From Mycocentrospora acerina (lineage: Eukaryota > Ascomycota > Dothideomycetes > Pleosporales): a stretch of DNA of 64,000 bases. Each line of letters starts with the position of its first letter. The first letter of the stretch is position 1. This document shows positions 32,351 through 44,093 of this stretch, piece by piece. The notes under the pieces are model-generated. The model saw nothing but the letters and a program-made list of their open reading frames with translations. It ran no database searches and had not been told where the DNA came from. The position numbers and the translations under genes are program-made. The stretch lies in contig JAKUHH010000201.1 of assembly GCA_022701365.1 (NCBI GenBank), positions 372,001 to 436,000 of the forward strand, in the 5' to 3' direction.

Positions 32351-33277
32351 TCACCCTCCCTCCGCCCCCCAATCCACTCTCCTCACTCTCCACCCCAACC
32401 CCTCCATCCCATCCCTCACAAACCCAAACTCCACTCCCCCCTCAAACAGCCCCCAATTCACCTCCTCCATCGCCTCGCCCAGCCACTCCCCTTCCTCTTC
32501 CCCCCACCCAAAACACCCCACCACCAAGCTATCCAAATCCTGCAACAGCAACAACGCCCTCGTCAACCTCCCCACCAGCACCCTCAACTCCGCAAACCCC
32601 ACCAGTGAAACTGCTGCAGAAACCGGCGAAACGTTTTCACGCTCGCACATCTTCGCGCGGCACAAGGGACAGGACGTTGCAGCGGGAGATGCACTGTTCA
32701 TCCATTCCTCCAAGCAGGGTTTGCCGAAGATGTGACCGCATGTGGTGATTTGGAAAGCTGGGTGGTGGGAGGGGTAGTATGTTTCTGTGCAGATTGCGCA
32801 GCGGTGGGAGATGTCGTTTTCGTCTTGTGGGGAGGGAGTGGTGGTTGTAGAAGTAGAAGTAGAAGTAGTAGAAGTAGAAGTAGTAGAAGTAGAAGTAGTA
32901 GAAGAAGTAGAAGAAGAAGGAGTAAGGGGGACGAGAAATCCAACGTCAGTGATGTTTTGGGAGGAAAGAATATGTTGTTGCTGTTCTTGTTGTTGATGGG
33001 ATGGAGTCCAGAAGTCGATTGTGCGGAGGGTGGAGATGATTTCTTGGGTGAGTTCTTGTCTTGAGGATTGGATGGTGGGTTGTACGTCTTCTTGATTTAT
33101 TGGGTGGCTTGATGTCCTGTTGTTCAGTGTACAGATGTCACGCCAGTCCAGAATTCGATATGCAACTCGGGTTAGCACGTCCATTTCTTCTTCCATTCCT
33201 CTATTTATCGTTTGCTGCACGTTGTGGAGATTTGGTGGAATGTCTACCATCAAGGCGGAATGATTCGCAAGTGACAT
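32351..33277 (-). CDS. RING-type zinc finger protein
   Basis: A single-exon model of 308 residues. A low-complexity Ser/Thr tract (about 125-152) comes just before a RING: CAIC, then CGHIFGKPCLEEW, then CPLC (about 165-212). The position normally held by the fifth metal ligand (three after His) is Gly, a variant (CGHxFGxxCL) common in fungal RING proteins. It probably acts as an E3 ubiquitin ligase or adaptor; the partner is unknown. The Ser/Thr tract is encoded by a GTAGAA-type microsatellite (32847-32920), so its length may vary between strains. The stop TGA overlaps a possible splice donor (GGTGAGC at 32351), so the C-terminus may be longer. Confidence 0.72.
   Translation of the reverse strand: MSLANHSALMVDIPPNLHNVQQTINRGMEEEMDVLTRVAYRILDWRDICTLNNRTSSHPINQEDVQPTIQSSRQELTQEIISTLRTIDFWTPSHQQQEQQQHILSSQNITDVGFLVPLTPSSSTSSTTSTSTTSTSTTSTSTSTTTTPSPQDENDISHRCAICTETYYPSHHPAFQITTCGHIFGKPCLEEWMNSASPAATSCPLCRAKMCERENVSPVSAAVSLVGFAELRVLVGRLTRALLLLQDLDSLVVGCFGWGEEEGEWLGEAMEEVNWGLFEGGVEFGFVRDGMEGLGWRVRRVDWGAEGG
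32847..32920. repeat. Trinucleotide/hexanucleotide microsatellite (GTAGAA type)
   Basis: Tandem gtagaa/gtagta units inside the RING gene encode alternating Ser/Thr on the minus strand. Being in units of three, expansions would keep the frame. Confidence 0.85.
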
Positions 33278-34377
33278 GCTTTTGACGTGACCCAGGACTT
33301 TCCGTTAGAAATGATAGAATCAAGCTGATATCGTAGTGATGAGAAGAATTTGGCGATTTCCTGCCACCAGGTAGGATTTGGAGACTTCAACGTGTAGGGA
33401 GAGATGTCGCCCACGGAGCTTTTGACTCGAATAAATACTCAAATGAAATTTTTATGACGACAGTTATTGACTTGTCCACACTAATAAGAAAAAGATAGAA
33501 AGTGTTATTCAATACTCTTCGCTGAATCAACTGAAAACTCTTCTTCGGTGTCAATAGCCGTCCTCTCACTTGAAGCAGTACAAAGTCGAGTCGAGGCTTC
33601 AAAAGGTAAATGGAAAAAAGACAAAAACAGAATCTACCTCATATCAGCTAAAGTAAAAGGCAAATTCACTTTGAATTTGGAACCCAACCTCCGAGCTCGG
33701 ACATGCTACTACATTGTATTCTCATAATAGAAACTCACCTGTTTGAATATCCAGCTTCACCTTGTAGGCAAAGCAGAAGAATGACACACAAACACATACA
33801 ATAGTAATAACCTCTCAAGCCGCACCGGGAAAATCGTCATACAATACGAAAAAACATGCTCGTTTTGACCAAAAGTGATGAACGAGCTATAACCAGATAC
33901 CTGCGCTGAGATGAGCGTTGAATTTCAAATTATAAGATAGAGATTACTTCCTGGCACGGATCATGCCGGTATCAGATACGTAGCGTGCAGCACTTGCGCT
34001 TTCCGACAGTACACAGCAAATGAAGAATAGTAAGGTCAGATAGTATATATTTAAGAGCAGAACTTTTCAAAGCGCCAATACAAACACTTTTTTAAATCGT
34101 CTTATCATTGCGTGGATGAGTGATATAAGTAAATTCCAAACTTCTTGTAAGATTTATTGTATTATAATTTGCTCGAGGCCTTCAACGACTATCTCTGTAC
34201 AGAAGTTATTGCGCAAACTTAACATTGTTAATTCGCCGCGCATATGCGATTCATCCCGTATCATATGTGAAAACTCATGTGTGAGAAAATTCCCCCCGAC
34301 TTGCAATTTAAAGCAACCCCCAAAACCTCATAGCTCACAGTCGTGTAGCGTTTATCAATCCAACAACCAGCAAGCTC
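33278..34377. other. Intergenic, no gene recognised
   Basis: 1.1 kb of AT-rich sequence between the RING gene start and the RdRP stop. Only short frames. Confidence 0.45.
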
Positions 34378-37300
34378 TCAAAGTGGTCTCAATGATCCTC
34401 CTAGATGCCTCCAAAGCTGTTCCAAGCACACTCCTGCAGTGACATACTTCCAGCTCTTTAGCGTGATATAGTTCTGCCAGCCTTCAGTCTCGAGCGAAAT
34501 CTTGAAGCATGCGATCGCCCGCGGCAATGCCTCAGTTCCTGCATCGCCATCCCATTCATCATCACCGTATATGATCTGTTTGATGACAGCGCCAACGTCG
34601 CGGTCAAATCGCTCCTTGACTTCTTGATTAGCTTCACGAATGTAACGTGAAGATGCGCGTTCCTTCTTGCCGAGGATGCTGCCTGAGAAGACTTCAAGCT
34701 CGGTGAGAGGTTTGCCGCGGTGAGGGCGCATGGTATCCATGATTTCGAGCATGTTTTCTTCATAGCTTAGAGGAGTTAGTATAGAATCGAAAGTGGTATT
34801 GAAACACATACTATTCTCTCAGCTCCTCCGCAAATACGCGGTGGTGGTTCCACTGAAATCCTCGACTCTCGCGATCGATGTATCGTTCCACCTTCTCCAT
34901 CAGTGACTCGCGCACATCTGAGCCTTGCATTGCTTGAAATTCAATCTTCATCTTGTTGAAGAAAGTCCTTTCATCAATATTGCGATACAGCGCTCCAAGT
35001 GCTTTCTTGCTTTTGTAGTAACGGACACTTTGCAGCCTTGTTAGCTTGACAATCGTTAGCGGAGCTAGACGACTCACCTAGCCCTGTCAGGATCTAAGGC
35101 GCTGATGCTATCAGGTTCGTCAATATCATCCTGTTCCAACTCTTCAAGCTCTGTTGCCCCCAAATCATTCATTACCAAGTCAGGACCAGGTGCCATAAAA
35201 TCTGGTCGGATATGGTCTGTTCCGCGAGGAATTTTGGACATTTCCGCCTGAGTTTGAGATGTCAGCGTGTAGAAGTCAGTGATGAGGATCATACATACGG
35301 GGTTACCAGACTTGGAAAAGTCAACTGCATCTGAGGCAAGTTCAGCTAACATTATGCAAGCTTCATCTCGAGTGCCCGCCGGTTTAAGATCGGCACGAAC
35401 TTTGTGCTTGTTACTGATTACTCCAAGACGGTCCATTTTCATGAACTCGATAAAGAAGTCTACAATATCTTCAGCTTGGACAGACCTGCCTAGGTCTCGT
35501 GGTGGATCCGCCTTGTAGTCCGCTGGTTCGTCGGTCGAATCAGGTATGAGTCGCTTGTCCCACGTGATATGAAACAAATCGCCATCAAGATCACCACCGC
35601 TGAGTTGTGAAGGCAGGTCTCTTGCTCCCTGCTGTGAGAAAACTATACAGTTTTTCAAATCGCTCAAAGGACAGTGTTTTGGGACATTCACAGCTCGAAC
35701 AACCTGTATATCACCTGGATGTAGAGCCGGCGCTCGTGTAACAACAATACGCTCACGCACAAGAACTTCCTTCGGCTTGGGTCTACCTTGGTCATCATCA
35801 TTTTGTCTAACCACGTAGACCTCACCCTCTCTCAGTGTGTTGGTCTCGTCCATGAGACCATATAAGAGGCAGCCTTCCTCAATCGGAATTCGAGCACGGT
35901 ATTTTAGACTTCTTAGATTGGACATTGCCGCAACTTCAACGATGTCTGTCAAGAATCTATCTTCGTAGAAAGAGACTCCAATGTAATACAAGAGCTCGAA
36001 AAATTTAGGGATTCTCGCGGCTTTGCCAGAGTTCGAATATTCTGGAAGTAAAATTAGACAATTGCTTAGAAGTTACAAAAGTGAATGCAGACGTTGCTTC
36101 TCAATTGTAGATGTTTACCAAAAGTCAAGTACACACGAACGATGTCCCAGCCGTGGTGAATTTTAAATCATGGACGACTTACCAAGAAATCTAGCAGCAT
36201 TCAAAGGGTGCTTTATAATCTCTTCCAGCATCTCCCGAGCATGATTCTGTAACTCGAGGAAGTTTTTGGCTGGTATGCCGAGGTCTTCCAGAATCTTTAT
36301 GAATTGATGATTGAGATACATTACCAATGGCTTGTACGCAGCTCCACAAAGTTCTAGGTCTCTCCAGCCTTCTTGTGCAATGTACTTTGTCATGCTCTTC
36401 CGAATATGCAGCTGTTCTCCTTGGAGAGATGTGTCGAGTGAGAGTATACCTTTAGCGCCGCGGTAACGGATCTGAAGAACAGTTGGGCACCGTTCTCTCC
36501 GTTCAGGTGGAAGCGACCTCCAGACAATCTGCAACAAGTCCAAAGAGATTGTGCCGCAACCGTCAGAGAAACATCGGCCATTTCGCTCGACATCTGCTTT
36601 GGTCTCTGTGACGTATGCGGTTTGTGGCATAGGTACTGCAAATATCGTATCTGAGAAGGCCTGTCCGATGCGTGCCGCACATTTGGCAGAACAATGAATA
36701 TGGGAGAAGTCACCAAGATCTGCGATGACGTCTCGGGCATGGATAGTGTTACCGTCTTGCTGAAAAGGCGCCATGAACCAGGCCTGATGGTATCGAAGAG
36801 ATGCGTGACTAAAGCCGAGGAACGAGTAAGTTCGCCCCGCGACTGTGATTCCTTCCCGGAAAACGTTTCTGAACCGTTCATATATCTTTGACTGAGACGA
36901 ACGCTGATCATGGAAAACCGACAAGCCATCTTCATCTGCAACGAAGACCCTCATGAAATATTCCGTATTCTTCGAGTACTTGCGAAGAACCCGGTTAGAT
37001 ACTCCCCAGTCTGGACCTCTTAGTATCATTCCCGTCGGAGTTATCGTTGCCTTGTAAGTCAGCGCAAGATGCTGCCTGTTTCGTCCCTTGCTCAACTCTC
37101 GTTTGACTGCAGATGTCTTCTCCAATATTTGAATATTTTCCACAAGCAAACTTGCTAAGCTGTTGAGGCTAAGTTCTTTCGCGTCAACGTCTGGTGTCGG
37201 TGTAGGAATTTGTTGCGCAAGCTTTTTAACTCCATTTTCAGTAAGCTCGGAACCATATTGCTGAGTTATCGCGCGGACATGAAGGACCAAAACAAGCATC

Positions 37301-38508
37301 TTGAGTGGCGTTATAGTTCCTTCTAATACAAGAGCTAACAATTGGTACCGCACGCCAAAGCTAAAATTTGGAAAAGCGATTGGGTCGTACACGGCGAGTA
37401 TACGCTCAAGGTCGACGTACTCGGCCTCAATCGTTCCAGTATGTTTGTTTGGTTCCAAATTCATCCAGCAATACGGCTCAGCAACTGAATGGTCCTTCAA
37501 GAAAGTAAAGGCATGATGGGCCAGCAATAGGTTCGGGAAATAAAGTTTGTAGACCATACATAACGCCGAATTTTTCTCATGTGAGCGCTGTAAGGAACAG
37601 AGTCGTTCAAGCCTAGGGACTTGTGGGCGCTTTTTAGAAGGGCCCAATGACATGTTGTACATCTCTAAGATTGTTTCCGCCATGGGGCTTGGTTGAGTGC
37701 CAGTATATAAGTGTAAATTTTCTTCTGTTTGAATCTCATAAATCTTAGGGGGTGATTTCAGGGTCAGTGTAATGGAGCCCCGCTTGTCACCAACAATAGA
37801 TGGTATTGTATGCTCCAATATGGCATAAGGAATGTCGATCCTGCAGTGCCAATTGTATTCGGAGTGTGTACTTTTTTGGAGATACAAAACCAGTGCCGAC
37901 TTCCCAAAAGTGACAAACCCTGATCGCAAATCCTGAAACTTCTTATCAAATACCAACTGGCCAGTTTGGCTGTGAGTCCATACTCCAGTCATAATGGTAT
38001 CAAACCTGAAAGTCGGTTGAAGTGTTCCCAACGCCTGCACGTGTGAGCTTTTGTCTTTACGTTTTGCCCTGATCTCATCTTCTTTCTCAAGTAACGCGAT
38101 AACTTTGAGAGCCTCGGGTTGCCCAGGCCTGTTGCTTCTCCTGCACCTGAGGGTCTTGAAACGAAAGACTAGTTGCTGATTACCTCGACCATAAGCATGC
38201 AGGAACTTTTGACCGTTGTGGAAATTGGCTACTGTGACAATTGCCCAGTTATTTCTCAGTGGTTTAAAAACCTCGAATGCTAGGATATCGAACTTGCGAA
38301 GCTTGTCTTTCAGAAAGATGCGCAACTCAACTTGATTGGCGCTTTGAGGAACCTCGAGGAAACAGTCAGCGGCATAACCGGATATAGCCAGGCGCAGTCA
38401 TGAACCCGCCCGAAAAAGCGGTGGTTGATTTGGAGAGCCTCATGATATGAAGTATGTTACATCCTATCGCTATTATACTGACTTACATCCTGAATAAAGA
38501 TGTCCATA
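34378..38508 (-). CDS. RNA-dependent RNA polymerase (RNA silencing, RdRP family)
   Basis: Exons are 38508-38488, 38352-36183, 36041-35299, 35247-35078, 35036-34812 and 34765-34378, giving 1238 residues; the introns are 135, 141, 51, 41 and 46 nt. The first exon is only 7 codons (MDIFIQD) and joins VPQSANQVELRIF to form an RRM-like start. The catalytic motif DLDGD is at residues 881-885 (bases 35578-35592), within LSGGDLDGDLFHITWD. Upstream are FSDGCGTIS, VLQIRYRGAKG and the RIGQAFSDT block; downstream are RPDFMAPGP and the helical C-terminus. It should copy aberrant RNA into dsRNA for Dicer, in quelling or meiotic silencing. The N-terminal RRM-like form recalls Rdp1/SAD-1 more than QDE-1; this subtype call is tentative. 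Confidence 0.94.
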
Positions 38509-39118
38509 ACGCGTGAACAATGGCGGTTTTGTCCCCACCACTACCGGGAGATTCGGTAGAAATGAGAATGAGTTGAAATGAGAGGGCAAAGCGAAACTAA
38601 GTTGCAAGAGAGTGTTTGCGGCGTGGTGGCACGAGGCTGTAGGTTGGGCTCAACAGGTAGGTGGGACCTAGCTAGCGCCGCAGGACCGCGTCTTGAGGTA
38701 AGCTTGCGTCCACTTTCACCCTGAGTTCAAGACGCAAAATCAGGAATCGTAAATGCAAAACAATTAGTTAACCAATGTCGACTGAACCCCGATTTATCCG
38801 AAGCCATGATAGACACCCATTTCTACGTCAGGCCTGTCAGGTGTTGCTTGGCATTTACGCGCTGACTGAGCTGAGGTTGATTGGTAGTTAGGGAAGCCGA
38901 AGTCGATTGTAAACACATAAACCAATGCTTCTAGGAATTTAGAAACAGCTGCTAGTCTTTGTAAGCATGATCACCTGCTTTGCCAAGTTTGAGGCTACAT
39001 CGTTAGATTTGGTTTGCTACAACCAAAAATCTCATTGATTGCTTCTATCATTGAGACCCTGGGTTTTCCATTCGATTTCTTATCATTCCGTAAATGTCTT
39101 GTCTTGTGAGAAAGCACT
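38509..39118. other. Intergenic, no gene recognised
   Basis: RdRP promoter side and the ClpP 3' flank. No coding signal is seen. Confidence 0.45.
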
Positions 39119-39929
39119 CTACTTCTTTTCTTCTTCCTTCTCTGTAGCTTCTCTTCTCTCTAGAATCTTGTCCACAATACCAAATTCAACAGCCTCCTGC
39201 GCGTCCATGAAATAGTCACGCTCCATGTACTTTTCAATCTCCTCCAAGGTTGTCTTCTTTGTCAAGTGCTGTTGGTATATCCTATTTAGCTTGTCCCGGA
39301 TCCTCAAAATTTCCTTGGCATGGTCCGCAATGTCGCTCGCCTTGCCCGAGTACCCACCGCTTGGCTGGTGAATCATGACTCTCGCATGCGGTAGGATGTA
39401 TCGTTCACCAGCAGCGCCTCCAGCAAGCAGCAAAGACCCCATAGATGCTGCTTGGCCCATGCAGATGGTACTGACTGGACAGCGGATGTAGTTCATGGTG
39501 TCGTAGATAGCAAGACCTGCACTGACGCTTCCACCTGGAGAGTTGATATAAAGTGATATCGGCTTTTCGGGGTTGTCGGCTTCGAGGAAGAGAAGCTGTG
39601 CAACGATCATGGCCGACATTGACTCCTCGACTTCGCCATTTAGGCAGATGATGCGCTCTTGAAGGAGGCGCGAGAAGATATCAGACGTTTTCCAGCCTCC
39701 ACCCTACTAAGTCAGTCTTCTGGAGTTAAAATTGGGGTGGGGCTTCACGTACAACTGTCTCCGTCACGTACGGAATGGGCATCGATGCTGCGCGCGGCGA
39801 CTGCTGCTGCTGCTGTTGTGGCGTCCAGTGTGTAGGGAACCCAATTCGGCCGGACATGCATCGCACGCCATATCGTCCTGACGCCTGTGAGAGTGTTGGC
39901 CTCGCAACCCTCTGCAGTAATGTAGCCAT
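39119..39929 (-). CDS. CLPP: Mitochondrial ATP-dependent Clp protease proteolytic subunit
   Basis: Exons are 39929-39753 and 39703-39119 (intron 49 nt), giving 253 residues. Residues 1-45 are an Arg/Ser/Gln-rich mitochondrial presequence with a six-Gln run. The mature part has INSPGGSVSAGLAIYDTM, the nucleophile loop GQAASMGS (Ser146) and HARVMIHQPSGG (His170), with MDAQEAVEFGIVDKIL near the end. It forms the serine-protease barrel that works with ClpX in the matrix. S. cerevisiae lacks ClpP, but many filamentous fungi keep it. The start is 101 bp from the next, divergent gene. Confidence 0.96.
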
Positions 39930-40030
39930 GACGTGTGTCTTTGGATGTCCTTGAAGGTCGGGGACTAGAACGTTGATACGCTAAGTAAATTCCGCGCTAG
40001 CAGTTCCGCGTTTCTCGTGGGAATTCCGAT

Positions 40031-41283
40031 ATGACGGACATGTGGTCCCAAACATTCTCCATCTCCTCCCTCATGCCAGGCAGGTGTATGCCACGCTTGC
40101 AAACATGCTCGAGCCTGGCTAGATGCTTTCCACGTGACTGTGGCCACTTCTACTCTACCAACACTCGTAACTTGAAGGGCGAGGACCTTGGACCTACTCG
40201 TTCAGACGCGCATCGATCATTTCGCACCCGCAAAGATGGAACCGCAAAGGAGCTTCCACTTCCCCCACTGCTGGATCCAGTAGTTCTTGACAAGAGGTCA
40301 CGCTGGGAACAACCTAAGCAGCGACCAGATGTCGCAAACTTCACACCATTCCAAAAGAAGCTATGGCAGAACCCATTTGGTTCGTAACTTCTTGCACGTG
40401 TAAAGACTTTGCTTATTTTTTTTTAGCACACGCTCTGGCTTCTCCCGTCCGTCAATGCCGTGCAACCCAAGTGTCGCTCCCTGAATCGCTCTTTGTTACC
40501 CTACATGCTCGCCCACACCCCAAGACCAAAGACCAATGGCTTCTTCCCGTCTCATTGTCGACGAATGAGAAGCAGCTTGGAACACCATACCGTTTCATAG
40601 GTCGGGAGATGATTGCTACAAGCTTAGGAAAAAAGAAGGCATGGGAACGGGGTTTGAATTCACGGATGATTATTTCCATCGGCTCCAGCGAGATCAAAAA
40701 GATGGTCTGGAGAGAAGATATGCCAAGCTTTATTATGGCCATGATGCGTCAAAAGCTGATGAACAAACTGAGGTGGAATTTTGGATTTCGTGGACGTTTG
40801 ATACCAGTGGCGGGGTTGAGGGCTGAAGATCTTCAGGATGTAGAGGACGTGTCTTGCGTTCTGTGTTTGCCCTCACTCCACTCGCGCGCCGACGATTTGC
40901 AAGATTTCGCCGACGATATAAGTTGTGAGCTGGAAAAATGGTCGCAATACTTCATGAAAGGGTTTGCTGACAAACTCGACCCCCACGCTTCACCAGGCGT
41001 CACACATAGTTCTCCCGTCTGGTATTTTGAGCCTTTGGTCCCTCGCATGCAACCCCGCCTGCAGTTTCCAGAACTAGAGTTCAAAAGCACAATATGGCGA
41101 GGTAGGAAAGTTGCCGTGTACAGTCTCACTGACCTCTTGGGAGAGGACATGGCGCAGGAACTTGTCAAAGGAAGTAAATACGAGGGCGAGAAATGCCTGG
41201 TTATCAAGAGTGCCAGGCACAACGTACCCGTGGAGCTGCTTCTCATGCAGCTGCAGAGTTATATGACAAAGCCAGGAATATAA
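40031..41283 (+). CDS. Putative mitochondrial protein of unknown function
   Basis: Exons are 40031-40379 and 40427-41283 (intron 47 nt, donor GTTCGT with a T9 tract before TAG), giving 401 residues. I do not recognise the family with certainty. The N-terminus is poor in acidic residues and rich in Arg/Ser/Cys (MPGRCMPRLQTCSSLARCF), like a mitochondrial presequence. It is followed by FTPFQKKLWQNPFAHALASP and CRATQVSLPESLF, which look like a conserved core. There is no transmembrane helix or known catalytic motif. It could be a mitoribosome or mitochondrial gene-expression factor, given its short divergent promoter with CLPP; this is inference. ATGs at 40040 and 40073 are alternatives. Confidence 0.7.
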
Positions 41284-41326
41284 ATTAACTCCAACACATC
41301 GTATCAGTTTCTCTTTCCCCCCAGAC

Positions 41327-41941
41327 CTATGGCTGCGCTCTCTTCTTCTCCCAGTCCCCCTTCACCAACCCATACATGTACTTATCCCAAACCTGTCCCC
41401 CCTTTATCCAGTGCTCCTTCATAATACCCTCCTGCTCATACCCACACTTTTCAAAACACCGCCTACTCCCCACATTCTCTCCAGCCACAAATCCAAACAA
41501 CCTCGTTATCCCCTTTGCTGCCTGCTCATCTGCAAACAACCACGCAGTTAATCCTTCCAACATCTCAGTAGTGTATCCCCTGCCCCAATACTGTTCTCCT
41601 ATCCAAAATCCAACTTCTGCTGTGTGCGCGCTAAACTCCGACCCAAGCTTGAGGCCCACCCCACCAATGGAGATGTCGGGCGCTGAGGATTCATATATTC
41701 CCCAGTTAGTCAAAGGCTCGGTGCGATTCATTTCTATCCATGATACGGCGTCGGAGAGCGTATATGGGTGCGGGAATTGGAGGGACATGTATTTGGCGAC
41801 CAGTGGGGAGTTGCCATTCAGCGCCATGGAAGGGGCATCTTGAGGGTGCATAGGCCTGATGATGAGGCGGGGAGTTGTGAAGATTGGGGTGGGGAGAGTG
41901 TCATCTGACGCCAATGGCGGTAGTATTGATTGAGTAGCCAT
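41327..41941 (-). CDS. GNAT-family N-acetyltransferase (RimJ/RimL-like)
   Basis: A single-exon protein of 204 residues. It opens with FTTPRLIIRPMHPQDAPSM, the typical RimJ/RimL start. The acetyl-CoA region shows AEVGFWIGEQYWGRGYTTEM, with the Q/RxxGxG/A-like loop, and FVAGENVGSRRCFEKCGY, the N-SxxxxEKxGF motif. Such enzymes acetylate protein N-termini, antibiotics or small amines; the substrate is unknown. It is convergent with the preceding gene, with only 43 bp between the stops. Confidence 0.88.
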   Translation of the reverse strand: MATQSILPPLASDDTLPTPIFTTPRLIIRPMHPQDAPSMALNGNSPLVAKYMSLQFPHPYTLSDAVSWIEMNRTEPLTNWGIYESSAPDISIGGVGLKLGSEFSAHTAEVGFWIGEQYWGRGYTTEMLEGLTAWLFADEQAAKGITRLFGFVAGENVGSRRCFEKCGYEQEGIMKEHWIKGGQVWDKYMYGLVKGDWEKKRAQP

Positions 41942-42441
41942 TTTGTCTGGATTCTCGTCGCTAGTTGTCTGTCTAAATCAAATCACAATGTTGATAGTAA
42001 TGAAATCCTGAGAATCTTGGACTCAAAGCTTATTTCTCACTCAGGCAGAATCTTAAATGCTTATAAACGTCTTTCTTGAGTCATGATTTTGGTTGGGTGT
42101 GGAGTCAGCGATGCATTTCGTCTCACGGCAAGTATAGCACCTTCCTATTCAGACTGGCGACGGTTGAATGGGTTGCCTGAGATCACGGCGTAATCTTCAC
42201 CGGTGACCAGGCTGCAGTGCACAGAAAGGAAAAACTGCACATGATGCATAGGTCCAAGTCTTCGTTGTTTTCAGCCACGCACGTGTCCGCAATAGGATGA
42301 CAAGTCAAGTCAAGTGACGTCGTGGGTATGCTGGGAAGTGGCCCATGCAGACCGATACGACTTGACGCGCTAAGACGCGCATCGCGTGCGTGGGGCATTT
42401 GAACATTCCATCATTCAGCATTGCTATTTCGCTGCGCAAAC
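41942..42441. promoter_or_regulatory. Divergent promoter region between GNAT gene and ECO1
   Basis: 500 bp between opposed start codons. An ACGCGT-like MCB site is not seen, but GACGCG/ACGCGC steps cluster at 42360-42390, close to ECO1. No firm site is claimed. Confidence 0.35.
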
Positions 42442-43713
42442 ATGTCTTCTAACACTGTAAAGTATGCTTTCTCGGTCACGTGTAAATCGCCTGTCTAATT
42501 TGCGTTTAGAAAAGTTGTCAGGACGTATTCGCGACAGAAAAAACGCTCGTTTTATGATGAGGAACCGGCCACCAAGCGACGACGCGTCGAGAACGCGTTG
42601 GACGTTGACGATGCAACGAAAAATGTCCGACCTGCGCTATTGAAGAGCTCTTCATCTGCGAGCAGTAATACTTGGCTTCCTACATCGAGTCCGAAGACAT
42701 TGCCCGCGTTGTATTCAGAGGATGCGCTTCCATCTACCCCTCCTTCGTCGCCAGGACCGACTGCGTCCTCTATGCCTGTATCTCCAGGACCCCAAGTATC
42801 TTCAATACCTTCATCACCACTGCCAACAAGTTCTCCTCCACCTTTTCAGCGCAGACGGCCAGTCTTTTCATTCTTCAAGAAGAAAGTAAAGGTCGAGCGA
42901 CCGGGAAAGGAACTGCCAGAAGAGAAGGACTGTGATGCACAAAGTTCGCCAAAGCAACTACCCAAGAAGAAGCGCATGGTACAAATGCAGCTGGATCTTG
43001 TCGGAGAGCATCGGAAAACTTGCAAGACTTGCGGAATGGAATACATACCTTCGAACGCTGAGGATGCGTCTCTACACAAGAAGTTTCACGCGATGAATCT
43101 TGGAGGTGTTGATTTCACAAAGGCTATCGTTGAGAGGTTCAGACAGCGGCAGATCTGGAGTGGGGGTGATGGGAGCTTTATTGCTGTTATAGGACGGAAG
43201 GATGCGCTTGCATTGCGCAACAGGGCGAGTGATGTTCTGAAGGTTGTCAACTCGGAGCTGGCGGCTGTGTCTATATCAGATGAGGAGCTGTGGAGCGCGG
43301 GTGTGCCAACAGCGACGGGCGATAGATTCAAGATGTACTTGTACATCCAGGGCCATAAATGCGTGGGGGCTTGTCTAGTAGAGAGGATACAGGAGGCCTT
43401 CACGGTGTTGGAGCAGCCTGATGCGCCTGAGCTGACCCGCCCACTTCCCGCTACTGAGGCTCAGAGCTCATCCATCTCGATAAGCACAGCAGTAGACCCC
43501 GCTATTCTGGGCATCTCGCGTATATGGACATCGACGCAGCAACGAAAGCAGGGCATTGCGAGGCGGCTGCTTGATTCTGCAAGTAGCGACTTTCTATACG
43601 GCATGACTGTGGAGAAGGAGAAAATTGCTTTTAGTCAACCGACAGAAAGTGGACAGAATCTAGCGCGGAAATGGTTTGGTTGTCGAGCGGGGTGGCATGT
43701 GTACATCGATTGA
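42442..43713 (+). CDS. ECO1: Cohesin acetyltransferase ECO1/ESCO
   Basis: Exons are 42442-42461 and 42510-43713 (intron 48 nt), giving 407 residues. It acetylates Smc3 during S phase to establish sister-chromatid cohesion. The short first exon leads into KVVRTYSRQKKRSF. A Pro/Ser-rich disordered part follows (about 55-120). The C2H2-like zinc finger is CKTCGMEY..LHKKFH (about 178-200), and the GNAT domain ends with ILGISRIWTSTQQRKQGIAR, LLDSASSDFLYGM, SQPTESG and GWHVYID, as in ESCO proteins. The length is longer than yeast Eco1 because of the disordered N-terminus. Confidence 0.95.
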
Positions 43714-44093
43714 CGTAGTCACCCAAAAGTGAAGCTCTGGGGCGATGATCACGACAAACTCAGCCTCATTCGCCCATGTCTGCTGTCGCCAACCAGCAGC
43801 AACACAAGGCTGGCTAGTTGAAACACGCCAACCGCCAACAATGTCGTGATTGGAACCACGAGCGTGTGGGGTTGTGACGAGAGATTCAACGAGCCAAGCA
43901 GGCCGCTGGCCGCTGGCCGTCTGCCTATGAGAGATGGTGGGGCTTTGCCGGCCCTGATCTGCGGATGGCGGATCGCGTCAATGGTTCGGACGTCAGCAAC
44001 CAACGCACGAGCTGTCACACCCCCCGCTACCACACCGCCCTTGACGAGCCTCTTCCGCGTACATAGAACAATGCATGATTCTTAAGCTTCGTC
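43714..44093. other. Intergenic, no gene recognised
   Basis: The ECO1 3' flank and the promoter of the proline-rich gene. Nothing specific is seen. Confidence 0.45.

Noticed and set aside
32251..32748. Pro/Thr/Ser-rich plus-strand frames resembling an extensin
   Set aside because: Antisense of the RING protein C-terminus; the repetitive look is a product of CCC/ACC-rich composition.
35074..35991. Treating this RdRP exon as continuous without the 51-nt intron
   Set aside because: The frame is open, but donor GTATGT, branch CTGAC and acceptor CAG are all present, and removing the intron restores the expected spacing before RPDFMAPGP.
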